64,000 bases of DNA from NCBI GenBank assembly GCA_964017195.1, contig OZ024894.1:4924347-4988346 (forward strand), given 5' to 3'. Position 1 is the stretch's first letter. Every line of letters begins with the position of its first letter. Of this stretch, positions 46,301-58,832 are shown piece by piece. Under the pieces are notes generated by a model, which did not search any database, had not been told where the DNA came from, and saw only the letters and a list, made by a program, of their open reading frames with translations. The DNA is from Siderastrea radians (lineage: Eukaryota > Cnidaria > Anthozoa > Scleractinia > Rhizangiidae). A program made the position numbers and the translations under genes.

Positions 46301-49300
46301 CTTAACGAGAGTGGTCGCAAGGAGAGCTTCAACTGTAGTTAGATTCATAGTGAAGGAGTTGATGGGTAATTATTGTTCAGAGATTGTAAGGAGTCATGGA
46401 AGTTGAAGAAGTTATAGATGCTGATAATGAGAGTTTGCAATGTAGGGTTTTGTGGATTTTTACAGACCTTGCACAGTTGCTGACCTGTGACAAACTGGTC
46501 TGGGAGTTTAATCGGTTTTGCATAGGATAAGTTGATTGTAATTTATGCCAAAATTGTTTCGTCAGTGATTCTTACATGACTCAATTCGCATAGCGAGTGA
46601 TGCAATTCACATATTGCGTGAAATGAGATGTAACCGGTAACTTACTTTTGAGTGATACTGTACATTAATTGGCAATAAAATACTAGCAGAGGTTTCTTTA
46701 TTGCTGTACTTACTTACCTAGGGAGTACTCTCATAAGCTATATAGGTTTGGCTGCTGTTAAGGGTATGGTTTGACTGGGAAACTGAACAGTGGTATGGTT
46801 GAGTTTTTTCATAGCTTGCAAGCGCACGCAAGAAAGGTTTTCAGCTTGCCAGTGCGTGCAGAATGGCGTCACGGGCTACTCCGTGCATCTGTACTCTGAT
46901 AAAGCACGCTTTTTCAACCAATCAGAGCGTCCATTATATCGAAACTTTATTATAAATAGGAATTGATACTTGGCAAGTCTGGGATATGGTTGGGAGTTTT
47001 GGTTTCTCGTCTAGAATAGGGTTGTAAAGTAATGGAGCTGAACAAGGTCTTGTATAGGGTAACAGTTTTACTGTCCCATGAGCACATCCACACCCAAAAA
47101 TTAACCCTTTAAGCCCCAAAAGTGACAAGCATCTAATTTCTCCTTACAATATTACTACTTGTTCAAACATACAGGTCATGAGAATAAAGAAAATGATCAC
47201 CAAACATGGTGATTGTATGTTTGTGCAAATTCTCTCAGCTAGTACAATAAGAAATAATTATAATATTATGGAGAACACTAAGGAGAATATGCATATTGAT
47301 ATTGGGGGCTTTAAGGGTTAACAGAACACCCCCTCCGGGTATTCCAGCTAGCAAGGAAAACTTAAGTCTTTGATTAGCTGCTGATACAGAGGGTCCACAA
47401 TAGGTTTGGCGGGATATGGGATTTGGCTAATTTTTGTGGCGATATTCGGGATCGGAGTTGAAAACAGGAGCGGGAAGCGGGAATTTCAGTTGAGAGTGGG
47501 AGCGGGATTTTGTGTTATTAAGGGGTCGAAATGCGAGAATCGCAAGAGGAAAGTAGCGGGATACGGTATTTTAATTTTTACGAGACTGCATGATTTGACC
47601 AGCTCGGGCTGATAGAAATGGATCGTTTGTGAATGAAGCGTGTCGGCTTTCAAGTAATGAATTGATCAAGGAGGAATAGCCTGCATGTCAAGCTATTATG
47701 AGTCCTTTTGTGATGTTTTGTGTTTTATCTGAAAGAGGTATCAAGTCACATGCCGTGTTGCATTTCTTGGCCTCATCTGCATTCTTAACTTTTCCGACCC
47801 TTTCCACTGAGCGTTTGTTGGAGCAGCTCTGATTAGACTAGCCAGGCAACAGGTTTTTGGCGTTCACCAAAAACGATGTATTCGGCATCATAAATTTTGT
47901 TGCTAAATATTATGAAAAGAGTGCGAGCAGGAATGCCTTTCTTCGAAAAAAAAACATTTCTACGCAAATATTTACTGAAAGTAAGTAATATGAAGACGCT
48001 GAAAGCTTTAAAATAAACTGTGAGTTAGGTGAGTCCACTTTCATAAATCTTTTGTTACATTTCATTTTTGTGTACCTCACAACTGGACTGATCTTGCATG
48101 ACCTTTGTGCCCCTAGCCTTGTCACAGGATAGCTGGACAAGTGTGCTTTCCTTACAAGTCACATGATACATGTGGAAACAATTTGATGCCTTTTGCAAGA
48201 ACATGTTCTCTGTTTGGTATGGAAAACCAGTGAGAGAAAACCAGTGTCAAACAGGTCGAAGTTTGATGTTTATGTGTATTTCCTAGGTGGCATTAGACTA
48301 CGTGAAGAACCATGGTGTCCACAAAATGCGAGTTTTGACTTTCGAGGAGAACAGAGGTAAAGGTGGAGCTGTTAGACTGGTAAGGAGTTCTGTTTGTACA
48401 ATGGTCATAATTTGTTACTAGGGCAAGTCTGACTGTCTAGTGAAAACTACAAAAGTTGGAAATGAAAGAAAACACTTTGTTTTCCTTTTGGCTAGTTAAA
48501 GAATGCAATTTGTTTCAATTATTCATCCCCATAAGATGGTATGACTCATGCTGCTTTGTTCCATGGTTATTCACAGAGTGTGCAATTACAGGCACCTCCT
48601 GCCAAATTATTGATTTTGCTAAACCACCATTTACCAGACAGTTACAATGTACACAGAGTAACAAGAACTTTTGTCCCCCGCCAATGTTTTTAGGATCCTG
48701 TGTAAGATTTCTGTCAGGATAACTGTTATTTCATTCCAGACCATACATCTGCTCACTTGAAACTCGCACTTTATGTATTTCTCAAAGGGTGTGCTTAGCT
48801 CCAGAGGCAGAAGAATTCTAATGGCCGATGCAGATGGAGCTAGTAAATTTGCTGACTTAGCCAGATTAGAACGTGCTTTAGATGAGCTTAATGGGAAGAA
48901 GGTAAGCGTGACAAAATGGACTTGAAGATGGCAAGGTCTTAAATCAAAATGTGAGCCACAGTTCACATGCCTTTTCAGTCACCTTAACATCTCTGACATA
49001 ACCTTCATGTGCTAAATGACCTGCATCATTGCGTAGCATCCACAAGTCTCCCTGTAACTCAAAAGGTAGAACATCTGACTGGTATCCATAAGCTCATGGA
49101 TTAAACTTCCATAAGGGACTCAGTATTTTTTCTTAAATTGTCGCACCTGTGATCAGATCATTAAAGCATGCAAAATTCATTAAAACATGCAAAGTACGAA
49201 AACTGACCAGTTTTCGTACGAAAACTGACCAGTTTTCGTACTTGAGAGGAACCCTGATATAACAAAGTGCGAGGGAATGGGAAAATGTGTTCGATATGAC

Positions 49301-52300
49301 GGCAGTTCGTTATATTGGGGTTCTTTTCTATACATTTTACTACTTCTGGGCTGAAAAATATTGTTTGTTATACTGGGGTCTTCTTTACGTAGGGGTTTGT
49401 TATATCAAGGTTCCACTGTATCTTTGGTCATTAGGACCATATCTCACTGTACCAGCAGACACATGGCTTCACCTTAGACACATTGTCTTTTCTTAATCGT
49501 GAATTTTGCATGCTTTAATGATCTGAAGAGATATGCTGGCTGGGGTCTTGGTTCCTGGTATGTTCAACCATGCCGGATTTGTCAAGGGGGAGGGATCTGA
49601 CAAAGGACAGCCCCTGGCCCTCCAGGTTGCGGTTTGGATGTGAGGCCAATCACCCCACTCAGTGAAAACCAGTCTTGATCACGGAAACTTATCTCTGGTA
49701 TTGCTTAGTACGAGTATAAATCAAACTGATTAACAGATACATGCAAAGGGAACACTGCCCCACGTTACTGTCTCACTTCTCCCAGGCATTGTTCATCAGC
49801 TTGTATTTTTCTTTGTTTAGGGAAACAAGGCCGTGATAATCTGTGGTTCACGAGCTCATCTTCAAGAGGAAGCAGTAGCACAAGTAAGGACACTTATCCA
49901 TTAATTTAAGTCTCAATTCTCCTCGACCTTTTCCAGACTTGTAATTGAAAGATACTTTTTTGTGCACCAAAGCTCTTCTATATGGAAATAAATATGCGTG
50001 CACAGCACAGGTTTGTCTAGGCTTTCCTTGGCCGTTTGTCTAAGATACTTCACCAAAACCATACAGGAACTTGGCGAGCTTTGCTACACATTTGGTGTGT
50101 ACCAGTCTGGTCTGGTGAGCTGTGGTGGAAGCCCCACATACATGTGATGCTGGGCAGTAATTTTGCGATGATCTAGAATGCCATCCAGGGGGACTAGTAA
50201 GGGGCGATTTAGACAGTACGATTTTTGCTTACGACTGTTGTATGCGACTTTTGTAGCGTGCGCTGCTCGCTTCAAGCAAAGATCGTATACAACTCGTCAT
50301 TCTAATATTTTGATTGTGGCTACGACTGTCGTAGGGTTTTAAAGCATGTTTCAAAATCCTATGACATTTTTTGTGTTGTGTGCGTCTGTTGTAAGGATGT
50401 TGTAGGTTGATTTACACGACGCGATTCGGTTCGTTAGTGATGGTGTAAACGTGTCACATGCGATAATCGTAGGCAAAATCATATCGTCTAAATCGCCCTT
50501 AATGCTCCTAGTCACTTTTTGCTGGGTATCCTGTGGTGGACTAGCATCCCATCCAGGGAGAGTAGTAATACTCCTAGCCAGTTTATGCTGGGGATCCTGT
50601 GATGATCTAGCATCTCATCCATGGGAAGTAGTAATACACTTAGTTCCTTTATGCTGGGTATCCTGTGATGGACTGGCATCCTATCCAGGGGGAGTAGTAA
50701 TACTCCTGGGGCCTGTTACTCGAAACTCCTGATAACTTTCCGGGCCCGAAAACTATTTTAAGTGCACAATATTCTCGAATAGCTATACAATTTTTATTGA
50801 TTTTGAAAGCTACATTTTAATCTTTATAATTTCGTGAAGCATATTGCTAAGTTTGTGCCGATAATTGCCATTAGCTGACAAATCAATGAGCTCGAAAAAA
50901 TACTTAACGAGCCCAGAAAGTTATCGGGAGTTTTGAGAAACGGGCCCCTGGTCACTTTATGATGGGTATCCTGTGATGGACCTAGCATCCCATCCAAGGG
51001 GGAGCAGCAATACTCCTAGTCACTTTATGCTGCTGGGTATCCTGTGATAAACTGGCATCCTATCCAAGGGGGAGTAGTACTTTAATACTCCTAGTCACTT
51101 TATGCTGGGTATCCTGTGAGGGACTAGCATCCCATCCCCTGGGGGGGAGTAGTAAATACTCCTAGTCACTTTATACTGGGTACCCTGTGACAGGCTAGCG
51201 TCCCATCCAGGGAGGAGTAATACTCCTAGTCACTTTATGCTGGGTATCCTGTGAGGGACTAGCATCCCATCCACTGAGGGGGAGTAGTAATACTCCTAGT
51301 CACTTTATACTGGGTATCCTGTGACAGGCTAGCGTCCCATCCAGGGGAAGTAGTAATACTCCCAGACACTTAATGCTGGGTATCCTGTGATGGACTTCCT
51401 ATGCAGGGGGGACAGGGGGGAGTAGCAATTCTCCTAGTAACTTCATAGCACAGATTTACAGTATCCCACTCCAGACTCTAAGGTAGTAAGAATGAGCAAA
51501 AAGAGATAATGATGTTATGGTGATACAAAAGACTGAAGTTAACATTATTGGTTTTTTCTTCAGCGCTCTATTTTAAGGAATTTTCTAATGTATGGGTTTC
51601 ACTTTCTGGTGTGGTTTCTCTGTGTGCGAGGAATTAAAGACTCACAGGTAAGAGATTGTTATGAGAAATTCTAATCAAATATTATTAAGAACAGTATATG
51701 GAGCCAGCTTTTCTACAACACTGTAGTTGCCACGATGTCACATGAATGCTGGTGGGCTTGTAAATTAAGCCAGGTTTTAGATTCAATGATTGGCTCATGC
51801 CTGGTTTCTGTAGTCTTGTTGCTGACTTGCACAAGGCACATTGTGTCTACATTGTCTCTCCACCCAGGCAGTGTTCAAAATCATACCTGCTTACTGATGG
51901 GGAAACCTCACAAAATGATAAAGGGTCAACCCTTCAATGGTAGGGCTGCTACCAGTTTTTGGAGTAGCTGGAAAAAACTGCATTTAGTGGTATCAATGCC
52001 TTGTTATTCCATCAAAGTGGCGGGGCTCAAATCCACAGCCATTGGCCCTTATTTACAGCCCTAAAAAGTCTAGCATTGGATTCATGGGGGAGTAAGAATA
52101 CTGTCTCCTACTTGCTTCATGCTGGAGAATCTGGGGCAAGTCCTGGCGGTGTGGCAACCAAGTGCAACTTTATTAACTTTTACCTCTATTCTAGTTTTTT
52201 AATGATGGCTCGAATTGGGATCATACCTTTGTTTATCTGTTTTAGTGTGGGTTCAAGCTTTTCACAAGACCTGCAGCATTGTTAACCTTCACTGCCCTTC

Positions 52301-53949
52301 ATGTTGAGAGGTGGTAAGTGTCAGTTAAGTCTAAAGAATTTGTCTGACAGGAACAAGCTCTTGGTAGTTATTGGCTGACTAATACAGATGTATTTTTGGA
52401 AAGGTTATGACTATGGGGGAAAAGTAGATCTTTGCAAGACCTACTGGAATCCAAAAAGAAAAATGTGGGCAACCACACATTTTTTAGAGATAATTAAGCG
52501 CCAATAATTCTAAAAAAGTGTTAAAGTACAAAGAAAATATGGCAATTTCTTTCCAAATTTAAGCTCAGTTATCTCTGAAAAATGCGCAGTTACCCCCCAG
52601 TTTTCTTTTTGGATTCTGATAGCCCTTGCTAAGATTTGCTTTTTCCACATGGTCATAAACTGCACAAAAATATTGTTGTATTAGAGAGCAAATTCCTTAA
52701 GAAACCCGAATATCCCGAGATGCACAGAACGTATGCGTAGTAACAAAAGGAGGCACCATCCTTAAGCTAAATCTGCTCAAATTTTGCCTGCTTATCATTG
52801 TCTTGTTCACTAGATAATATTATATTTTCTTGTTCTCTTCAGGGCCTTTGATGTAGAACTGCTTTACATTGCTCAGCGACTAAAAATCCCTCTTGCAGAA
52901 GTAGCTGTCAACTGGACGGAGATTGATGGTTTGTGCTAAGCTCAAAATAGTGATTCTCTTATATAGGTGCCATACACTTTTTTCATTGTTGCTTCAAAGA
53001 ATTTTTTGGTGCATCAAGGTGACTAGCCCTTGTTGATGACTTCTTTTATTCCGTGCTTCAGGCGCAAAGGTAAAGAGGGGCGTGGCATGGTGTTTGGGTT
53101 GCTGGACTTGTAATCTGGAGTTCCTAGCTTCTAGTCTTCCACTCTGACCATTCTCTTTCCGTGGTTTCATTAGAAGAGATACAGGTGTTGGCAGAGCTTC
53201 CACTTGTGTTTGAAGCCACATAGCTACCCTTTGATGACTGTGAAAGATGTTATTTCTCAGATGCTATACATACTGCAGTGACCATTTTAGGAGTCTATTT
53301 TTAGCATTTTTTTATGTGGAAAAAAAGCACAAAAATCTAGAGGCCACTTTATCACCTTGAAGTACTTATTATCCCTGAAACTCTTGAAAAAAATCCCCTA
53401 CAAAGTATGGTTCCATCGTTTTTCCAAAATTTTGGGCATTCTTAATTGGCCACATTCCAGAATAAGAATCTGTGGAATAAAAAAATATAAATAAAATAAC
53501 CTGAAGGAAATAAAATGAAATGATAATAAAATTCGAGGGAAAAAAACTTGAAAAAATTATATGATCAACTACATTTGACCTTTGTTAACTCTCAACACTT
53601 GCTGACCCATTAGTTATTTGGCTAGATACTGTTGGTTTTCTCTTATTTCTGGATTAAGGTCAAGGATTCTATTGATGGTGATGTTTCTCATTTCATGTAG
53701 TCTTATTCCAAAATACTGTCAATCAAACAGAACCAAAATACCCACTAAAATTAGTGAAAATAAGTTGTCTCTGACACCTTCTTGAAAAGTTCTTTAAACC
53801 CCAGGACTGATTACTGTTTTTGTTTTAAAGGTTCAAAGATGATTCCATTCTGGAGCTGGCTACAAATGGGTAAAGACCTGCTTCTTATAAGTTTGCGATA
53901 TGTGGTTGGAGCTTGGAAGATTGAACCAATGAAGTTGAAGACCCAGTGA
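43371..53949 (+). CDS. ALG5: Dolichyl-phosphate beta-glucosyltransferase
   Basis: Eleven coding exons: 43371-43457, 43589-43769, 45235-45281, 45572-45640, 48287-48379, 48788-48901, 49821-49883, 51564-51647, 52246-52313, 52843-52928, 53831-53949. The total is 1011 nt, 336 aa (human ALG5: 324), all phases consistent. Known role: moves glucose from UDP-glucose to dolichyl phosphate on the cytosolic face of the ER, giving Dol-P-Glc for ALG6/ALG8/ALG10 in N-glycan precursor assembly. Seen: an N-terminal membrane anchor (residues 8-29, then LLIG), GT2 motifs VIVPSYNEEE (79-88), VVDDGSKD (117-124) and the metal-binding MADADGA (171-177). Further conserved blocks are GSRAHL, LMYGFHFLVWFLCV, CGFKLFTR, HVERWAFDVELLYIAQ and NWTEI..SKMIPFWSWLQMGKD. 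The start is the first ATG before the anchor; an upstream in-frame ATG at 43332 would add 13 residues. The exon 4 donor (AAG|GTTGGT) is weak. Confidence 0.96.
44191..44239 (-). other. G-quadruplex-prone tract in ALG5 intron 2
   Basis: About 49 bp of almost pure C runs on plus (cctcccccctccctcctccc and so on), giving at least six runs of three or more G on minus. A second G run (44297-44308) lies about 60 bp downstream on plus. Confidence 0.75.
45731..46333. mobile_element. Non-autonomous pogo/Tigger-like element, TA-flanked
   Basis: Left CAGTCGAAGCTCTCATAAGC and right GAGAGCTTCAACTG form an inverted pair that extends into gcaaccac/gtggtcgc motifs; TA dinucleotides flank both ends. Many internal copies of gtcgcttac(a/g)agagc-type phrases occur in both orientations. 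No transposase frame. The family name is inferred from end shape and the TA target. Confidence 0.72.
46790..46940. repeat. Possible dispersed repeat with CCAATCAGAGCG motif
   Basis: Internally repeated cttgcaagcgcacgcaag/cttgccagtgcgtgcaga followed by gcacgctttttcaaccaatc agagcg. The composition contrasts with the AT-rich surroundings, suggesting an inserted repeat. Boundaries are unclear. Confidence 0.35.
47400..47600. repeat. GGGATT/GCGGGA-rich degenerate repeat
   Basis: Short phrases (gcgggatatgggatt, gcgggaagcgggaattt, gagcgggattttgtg, gcgggatacggtatttt) recur within 200 bp of ALG5 intron 4. It is a degenerate simple repeat. Confidence 0.5.
49153..49526. mobile_element. MITE with TCAGATCATTAAAGCATGCA ends, nested repeats inside
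   Basis: Left TCAGATCATTAAAGCATGCA pairs with right TGCATGCTTTAATGATCTGA, about 27 bp of inverted repeat including aaaattca. Inside lie a 52-bp palindrome (49192-49243) and a second inverted pair (ggaaccctgatataacaaag near 49249 against ttgttatatcaaggttccac ending near 49424), the latter resembling Tigger-type ends. Intronic in ALG5. Confidence 0.8.
50199..50500. mobile_element. MITE with AAGGGGCGATTTAGAC ends
   Basis: Left AAGGGGCGATTTAGACAGTA pairs with right GTCTAAATCGCCCTT. The interior carries repeated (t)acgactgt(t/c)gta phrases. It separates the first unit of the 70-bp array (50133-50198) from the rest. Confidence 0.75.
50708..50948. mobile_element. MITE with GGGGCC(T/C)GTT ends inside the minisatellite
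   Basis: Left GGGGCCTGTTACTCGAAACT pairs with right GAGTTTTGAGAAACGGGCCC. The pairing continues through ctgataactttccgggcccg/cgagcccagaaagttatcgg. AT-rich centre, 241 bp. It splits one minisatellite unit between ctcct and tggtcac. Confidence 0.82.
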
Positions 53950-54140
53950 ATTTAACTGAAAATAGCTCAATTTATACTAGAGAAAATAACATGTCTTCAA
54001 ATATGTTTTAGAGATTAATTATTGTCTGCAATGGACAATGTGTCTATATTGCATGACTCTATTTCCATGAAAGTGAAATGAGTTCACCCCCAGATGTCTT
54101 TCCTTCTGAGACAAAAAGTTTTGCTTTTACCTTTGTTTAC

Positions 54141-54146
54141 AATAAA
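54141..54146 (+). promoter_or_regulatory. Candidate poly(A) signal for ALG5
   Basis: AATAAA about 190 nt after the ALG5 stop codon, the first such hexamer downstream. Confidence 0.55.
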
Positions 54147-55094
54147 TATATAGCAAATTCTATGTAGAGGGTATATGCATGTCTAATATCTAAATTATAA
54201 CTTAATTATAACTTATTTTGTCACAGTTTCGGGAATAAGTATGACATCCCTGTCAGAAGAAATTTGTCCAGTGATTTTATTTTCTTTGCATCACTGTTGC
54301 AATTTCATGGCAGCAGTCTTGTTGGTCATCAAATTCATTACGCTCACGTCACTGTTTCAATGCCGTGTCAGTTATCAACATTAACCCTAGCTACAGAAAA
54401 TCATCACTCAGAATTGTTTGTATTTATTTGAGAAGAAAACAGACTTTATACTTCTTTGCATGGATTTTTCATTCTGGGAGGAAATTTTATCCCTCTGCGA
54501 AAGAAAGATAAGAAAACATCCTAAGGTGAATTAATTACATGCAGTTATTGAATAAGCAGCAAAATAACATTTTTCTGTTCCCAGGACTAAATGGCATGGA
54601 CTTGCTCAAGGTAGCAGCCTCGTAAAATTATTAAATTTTGGTCTTCTGATAAATTGTAGGGCATAATTTTGAACCTGGTGAAGCCAGTGCAAACTGATTA
54701 GGCCTTGCAGATATTCATGCAAGAACCTTATTATTTTAAGCTTAAGGCAACTTATCAGTCTACCACAGACAGATTACCCCTCTCAGTGTCAAATTATCTG
54801 AACCTTATCCAAATTATCTGCTTGAAGTGGATTATTTTCATCTCTAGTATAAATTCATTACTGTGCAATGTTGTCTGGAAACTGATGACACTTCTATTAA
54901 ACTTTGAAATAACACAAATAACTGATAGAGAAAATATTTTAATAGAAAACAAGTCATTGACCAAAAATTGTCAAATGGCTACCTTGCTGTCAGTTTGTTT
55001 ACATTTCCTGCAAATTGAGCTCTCATTTAATGGGTAGCTATGAAAATTAACATTCCAAAGTCAAATAATAAAAGTGGTTTGATTTGCACAGTAC

Positions 55095-55305
55095 AGGGTC
55101 TCGGGGGGAGGGGGGCCCTGGAGCCTAGAACCCAAAGCCTTTTGCTACTTGGAGCTCAGACCAAAAAATGATTCTGGCGAAATGGAGCCCTAGAGTAAAG
55201 CCATGGAGCGCTAGAGCCCCAATTTTTCTGTCTTGGAGACCTGCAGCCCTACAATTCTTAGCCCAGAGCCCTGGAGCCCTAAATCCCTTTGGGACCCTGA
55301 CAGTA
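55095..55305. repeat. Degenerate 'ggagccctagagcc' repeat
   Basis: Phrases ggagcctagaaccc, ggagccctagagta, ggagcgctagagcccc, agccctggagccctaaa recur at short intervals. G-rich start (ctcggggggaggggggccct) and a closing tttgggaccctgacagta. Confidence 0.55.
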
Positions 55306-55544
55306 AGTAGAAAGCATTCATATTACATTTCTTAAGTTTTGAACTGATACTTCATATAGGTTAAACAAGGAATTTTTAACATGCAAATAATATTATAGCT
55401 GTTGTTTACCGTTCATGCCAAGAGTACCAAGCCCAAATCAGAAAAAAAAAAACTTCAGAGAATTATTTGGACTTTGTTAGGCACTGGAAAACGAACATTG
55501 CTATTAAAAAGTACAATGCAGTAGCTCATATTTGGAGGGTAGTA

Positions 55545-55705
55545 CAGTAAGGTCCTATCCACAGACTCAAATTTGGAACCACCTTGTACATGTCCAGCAC
55601 AATAAACAGTACCACAGAAAAGTACTGCTCAGAAGCTTTCATTTGAATGGTCACACTTTAGGATTTTATCCACAGACTCAAAAGTGAGAACCAATTTCTT
55701 AACTT
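55545..55705 (+). repeat. Satellite-like family, about two units
   Basis: ggtcctatccacagactcaa, ggaaccaccttgtacatgtc, agtactgctcagaagctttc and atttgaatggtcacacttta appear in the same order as in 34085-34225 and 63420-63960. Confidence 0.8.
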
Positions 55706-56102
55706 GGGAGTCAACGGCTACACTAACACAAATTTCAAATCAACTGTGAAACTACGTACGAAAAAACGGTTATTCTCTCTCCGCCAGGGAGGCTCAAAGT
55801 TAGAATCGGGGAGGAGGACAATATCCCAACACCACAGACAGTTATCTATTACATTGAAATTGAGATTAAAATAATATTCTAATCTGGGAGTGTCTTTAAT
55901 TTAATAAGTTTAAATTTTTATCAGCCTCCGTAAACCGCTTTTTGAAGTGGGGATTAGTGATTTTGGAAAATGAAATAGGATCAAAATGTTTGAAGAGTAA
56001 ACAAATAAAGTACAAATCTTGTTTGCAAAGGAATGACGTTCATTTTCTTATGACAGTTCAGTGGTGATCGGTGTGAGATGTGACGGAAAAAGTTTCTTTA
56101 TA

Positions 56103-56893
56103 GTGGAATTCCGATTTTTCGAACCTCCAAAAAAATTGGAAATTGGTTCGAAAAATCGGGAGTTCGAAAAATCGAAGGTGGCATCAAATCACACCTGTTT
56201 TACGTGTAGCATGGTATTGTTTTCAGTATAAGATCCAAGAAGGCAGACAACAACGGTATATCACTCTTGTTAATGTGTGAACCATCGTTATTTACCAACA
56301 AAACTTGCATTTAAAACAAAAAGAAAATCTAAGGATTTAAGCGAATTTCGGCAGAACAGAAACCAGTTTTGTACTGATACATGTGTCTGTAATTTTGCGC
56401 AAACTCTTGACTGCATTTCCTTCCCCTTACTGTATCAGAAAAAAAGTACCCTTTACTCCACGGTTTAAAGGAACAGCAAAATTTATTAATGCGCTACGGC
56501 AAGAGCTTGAAAAATGTAGCTAAACGAAGGAACTTTGATCATGTACAGTAATTCAAGACCCTCGATTGTGTAACAACGGCGTTGCAGTTTCTTATGACTT
56601 CAATGACACAGGTTTGTCAGTTGCTTTGTAATAAAAAATGCATGAAAACACCTTTTCCGGAACTTGTTAATTGCATTCAGGTGTATATGTGGCTAAAACC
56701 GGTTTTTGTTGGTTCCTGAGTTTTCAACGTTCCAATTAGTTCGAAATATCGGGAGTTTCGAGAAATCAAGTATTCGAAAAATCGGGGGTAAAATTACAGT
56801 GTTTGACTGAAGCAAATCCTAGGGAAACGACTTTTGATTCGAAGAATCGGGAGTTTCGAATAATCGAGTAGTCGAAAAATCGGGATTCCCCTG
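56103..56893. mobile_element. Non-autonomous pogo/Tigger-like element (CCGATTTTTCGA ends)
   Basis: Left GTGGAATTCCGATTTTTCGA and right TCGAAAAATCGGGATTCCCC pair as terminal inverted repeats; TA lies on both sides (56101-56102, 56894-56895). Subterminal copies of ttcgaaaaatcgggagttcg occur near both ends. The AT-rich 650-bp centre has no transposase. The family assignment rests on end sequence style and the TA target. Confidence 0.75.
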
Positions 56894-58824
56894 TATTTTA
56901 TTTTTCCCCTTTTTTGTTGGCATCATATCTCTTCTGGTTCAAATCTTCCCTTTGTCTTATACTTATTATCATTAATTATCAAAATCTGAAACAAAAGAAG
57001 GACAATGAAACAAAAAATTACCACAAGATATCAAACCTTTGCCCTCCACAGGCTTACCATCCTTAGGTGGTGTCAGGAGCCTGTGCATCTATATGGTTGA
57101 ATCAGATAGAGGATGCTGTGATGAAAAGTAATATCAGATATCAGAGAGGCCTTTCTAAAGATGATGATTCAGGTTTCCACGCTAATGAAATGAAATGAAA
57201 ATAGTGAACAATATTTCTGCAATTTATGCATTTCTTTTTACCTCCACTACTTCTGAGCGAGTAAGTTTCAATAGCTGTTGCCTAATTAGGCCTCAGTTTA
57301 AACAGCAGTGAAAAACAGTGAGGGAATATTTTTGAAGTCTTTTTTAGATCATTCATTTCAATGCAGAAACCGTAATTACAAGAAATATACCCTTTTAAAA
57401 GGCCAGTCAGCATATTGCACCAGACATTTTAAAGGCTCTCCGGTCGGGCAAAGAGAGCTTTTTCCCCATTGCGGAGCCTGTTCACAGGCTAACACTAAAT
57501 GCGTGATATGGTAATCCTTTGATAATCTAAACTTCACTCCACCTTCATATCAAAGTCAAAATTTTGTAATCAACTGTCAATTTGCAAGGGCATTACGGTG
57601 TCTGATAGCGTCAGATAAACCTATTCATTAACGTCCGTTCATCGCTCCTGATTATCTGATTACCAAGAAAGGTGATGTCCTTTCGCTTCTTAGCATGAAC
57701 ACGAACAAACCACCGGAACAAAACAGGCACACATGTTATTCAACAATCATTGGCAAAACAACGCGAGGAAATATGCAAATTTTCAAAAGCAAACCTCAAC
57801 CGATCCTCATAGACTAATAACTAAGACAAAAGAAAATTATCCTTTGAGCAATAACGCATCAAGATTGGCAACAGCTGACAAAGGTAAATAAGTTGTTTAT
57901 CTTACTCTAATAAATTTGCTTCAGGGAAATTATTGATCCGACATCCAATCACGCATTGCTCGCGATTTGGATTTAAAAGCTACTTAATCTCCAAGGTAAA
58001 CACACTCTGTATTTATTCCTCAATACAGATTATCAATTGATCATTCAGATCTCAGACAACATAAATTAGAGGCTTTGTGAAGGGTATTGGTCCATGTTTT
58101 ATTGTGTGCTTTTAAGCTTTGTGCTCTTCTTTGAACTGCGATGGCGCCACAATGACATCGCTATTTTTGTGCCTTTCTTGTTCTTTGAATGAATGATCAA
58201 GCAAAAACAATTTCCGAAATCAAATTGCGTTAACACTTGAGAATTTTTTCTTTAAAGCTTCTTTTGTACTACTTATTGGGCGAGCGGACATCGCACCGGA
58301 AGTAATCAAATAACAGTACACTAAGCTTCCGCCTTAGTGTCTCCACTTCCGACCAGTTCTAGACATTTTTAATTTCCCTCAATAGCAGCAAGTTTACATA
58401 ATATCGTTAAATTTGAGTGCTTTAAAACCTGTTTACCACAGAAAATAAAGTACAGACAAACCAAAGCAGCAAGGATGATTTATTCAAATGCATCATTTTA
58501 AAAACACGAAATGTGCTGCAGTGATTCTCACCGGGGGGCGGGACGTGCGGAGAGCCTAGCCGGGGTAGGGGTAAGGTGATTTTATTGATAATACAAATGT
58601 GAATTTCATTCATCGAATGAACTACATATTTGTACACAGAAAAGGGTGTTTTTCATAATAAAATACCTTGCAAGGATATATTTTGAAAAATTTCTATTCA
58701 GAGCTGAGTTTTGCGCTCAATGAATAAACATTACCTCTCCCTCCCCGACTAAAAACAAAATTACACCATTCTCTTCTCAGCTTGTCACGTTGTCAGACCC
58801 TCAGACAGGATGTCGCCAGAGATG

Positions 58825-58832
58825 TGACGTCA
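58825..58832 (+). promoter_or_regulatory. Consensus CRE (TGACGTCA) upstream of the SMAD gene
   Basis: A perfect eight-base cAMP-response-type palindrome about 420 bp before the SMAD start codon, in the likely promoter. Presence is seen; use by CREB/ATF factors is inference. Confidence 0.45.

Larger units (their letters stand above)
50133..51445 (+). repeat. About 65-75-bp minisatellite in ALG5 intron 7
   Basis: The core phrase is tactcctagtcactttatgc followed by tgggtatcctgtgatggact, agcatcccatccagg and gggagtagtaa. About a dozen units occur, with variable G-run length (gggggag to ggggggag), interrupted by two MITEs (50199-50500, 50708-50948). The cctgtgatggactggcatcc phrase resembles the conserved core of some L2/V-SINE tails, as I remember it, so the array may have grown from a SINE fragment. 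Confidence 0.85.
54150..58820. other. Spacer between ALG5 and the SMAD gene
   Basis: No gene recognised. Contents: a degenerate ggagccctagagcc repeat (55095-55305), a satellite-family fragment (55545-55705), a pogo/Tigger-like element (56103-56893) and AT-rich sequence with short frames (54705-55037, 56277-56468, 57308-57514), none of which I recognise. Confidence 0.5.
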
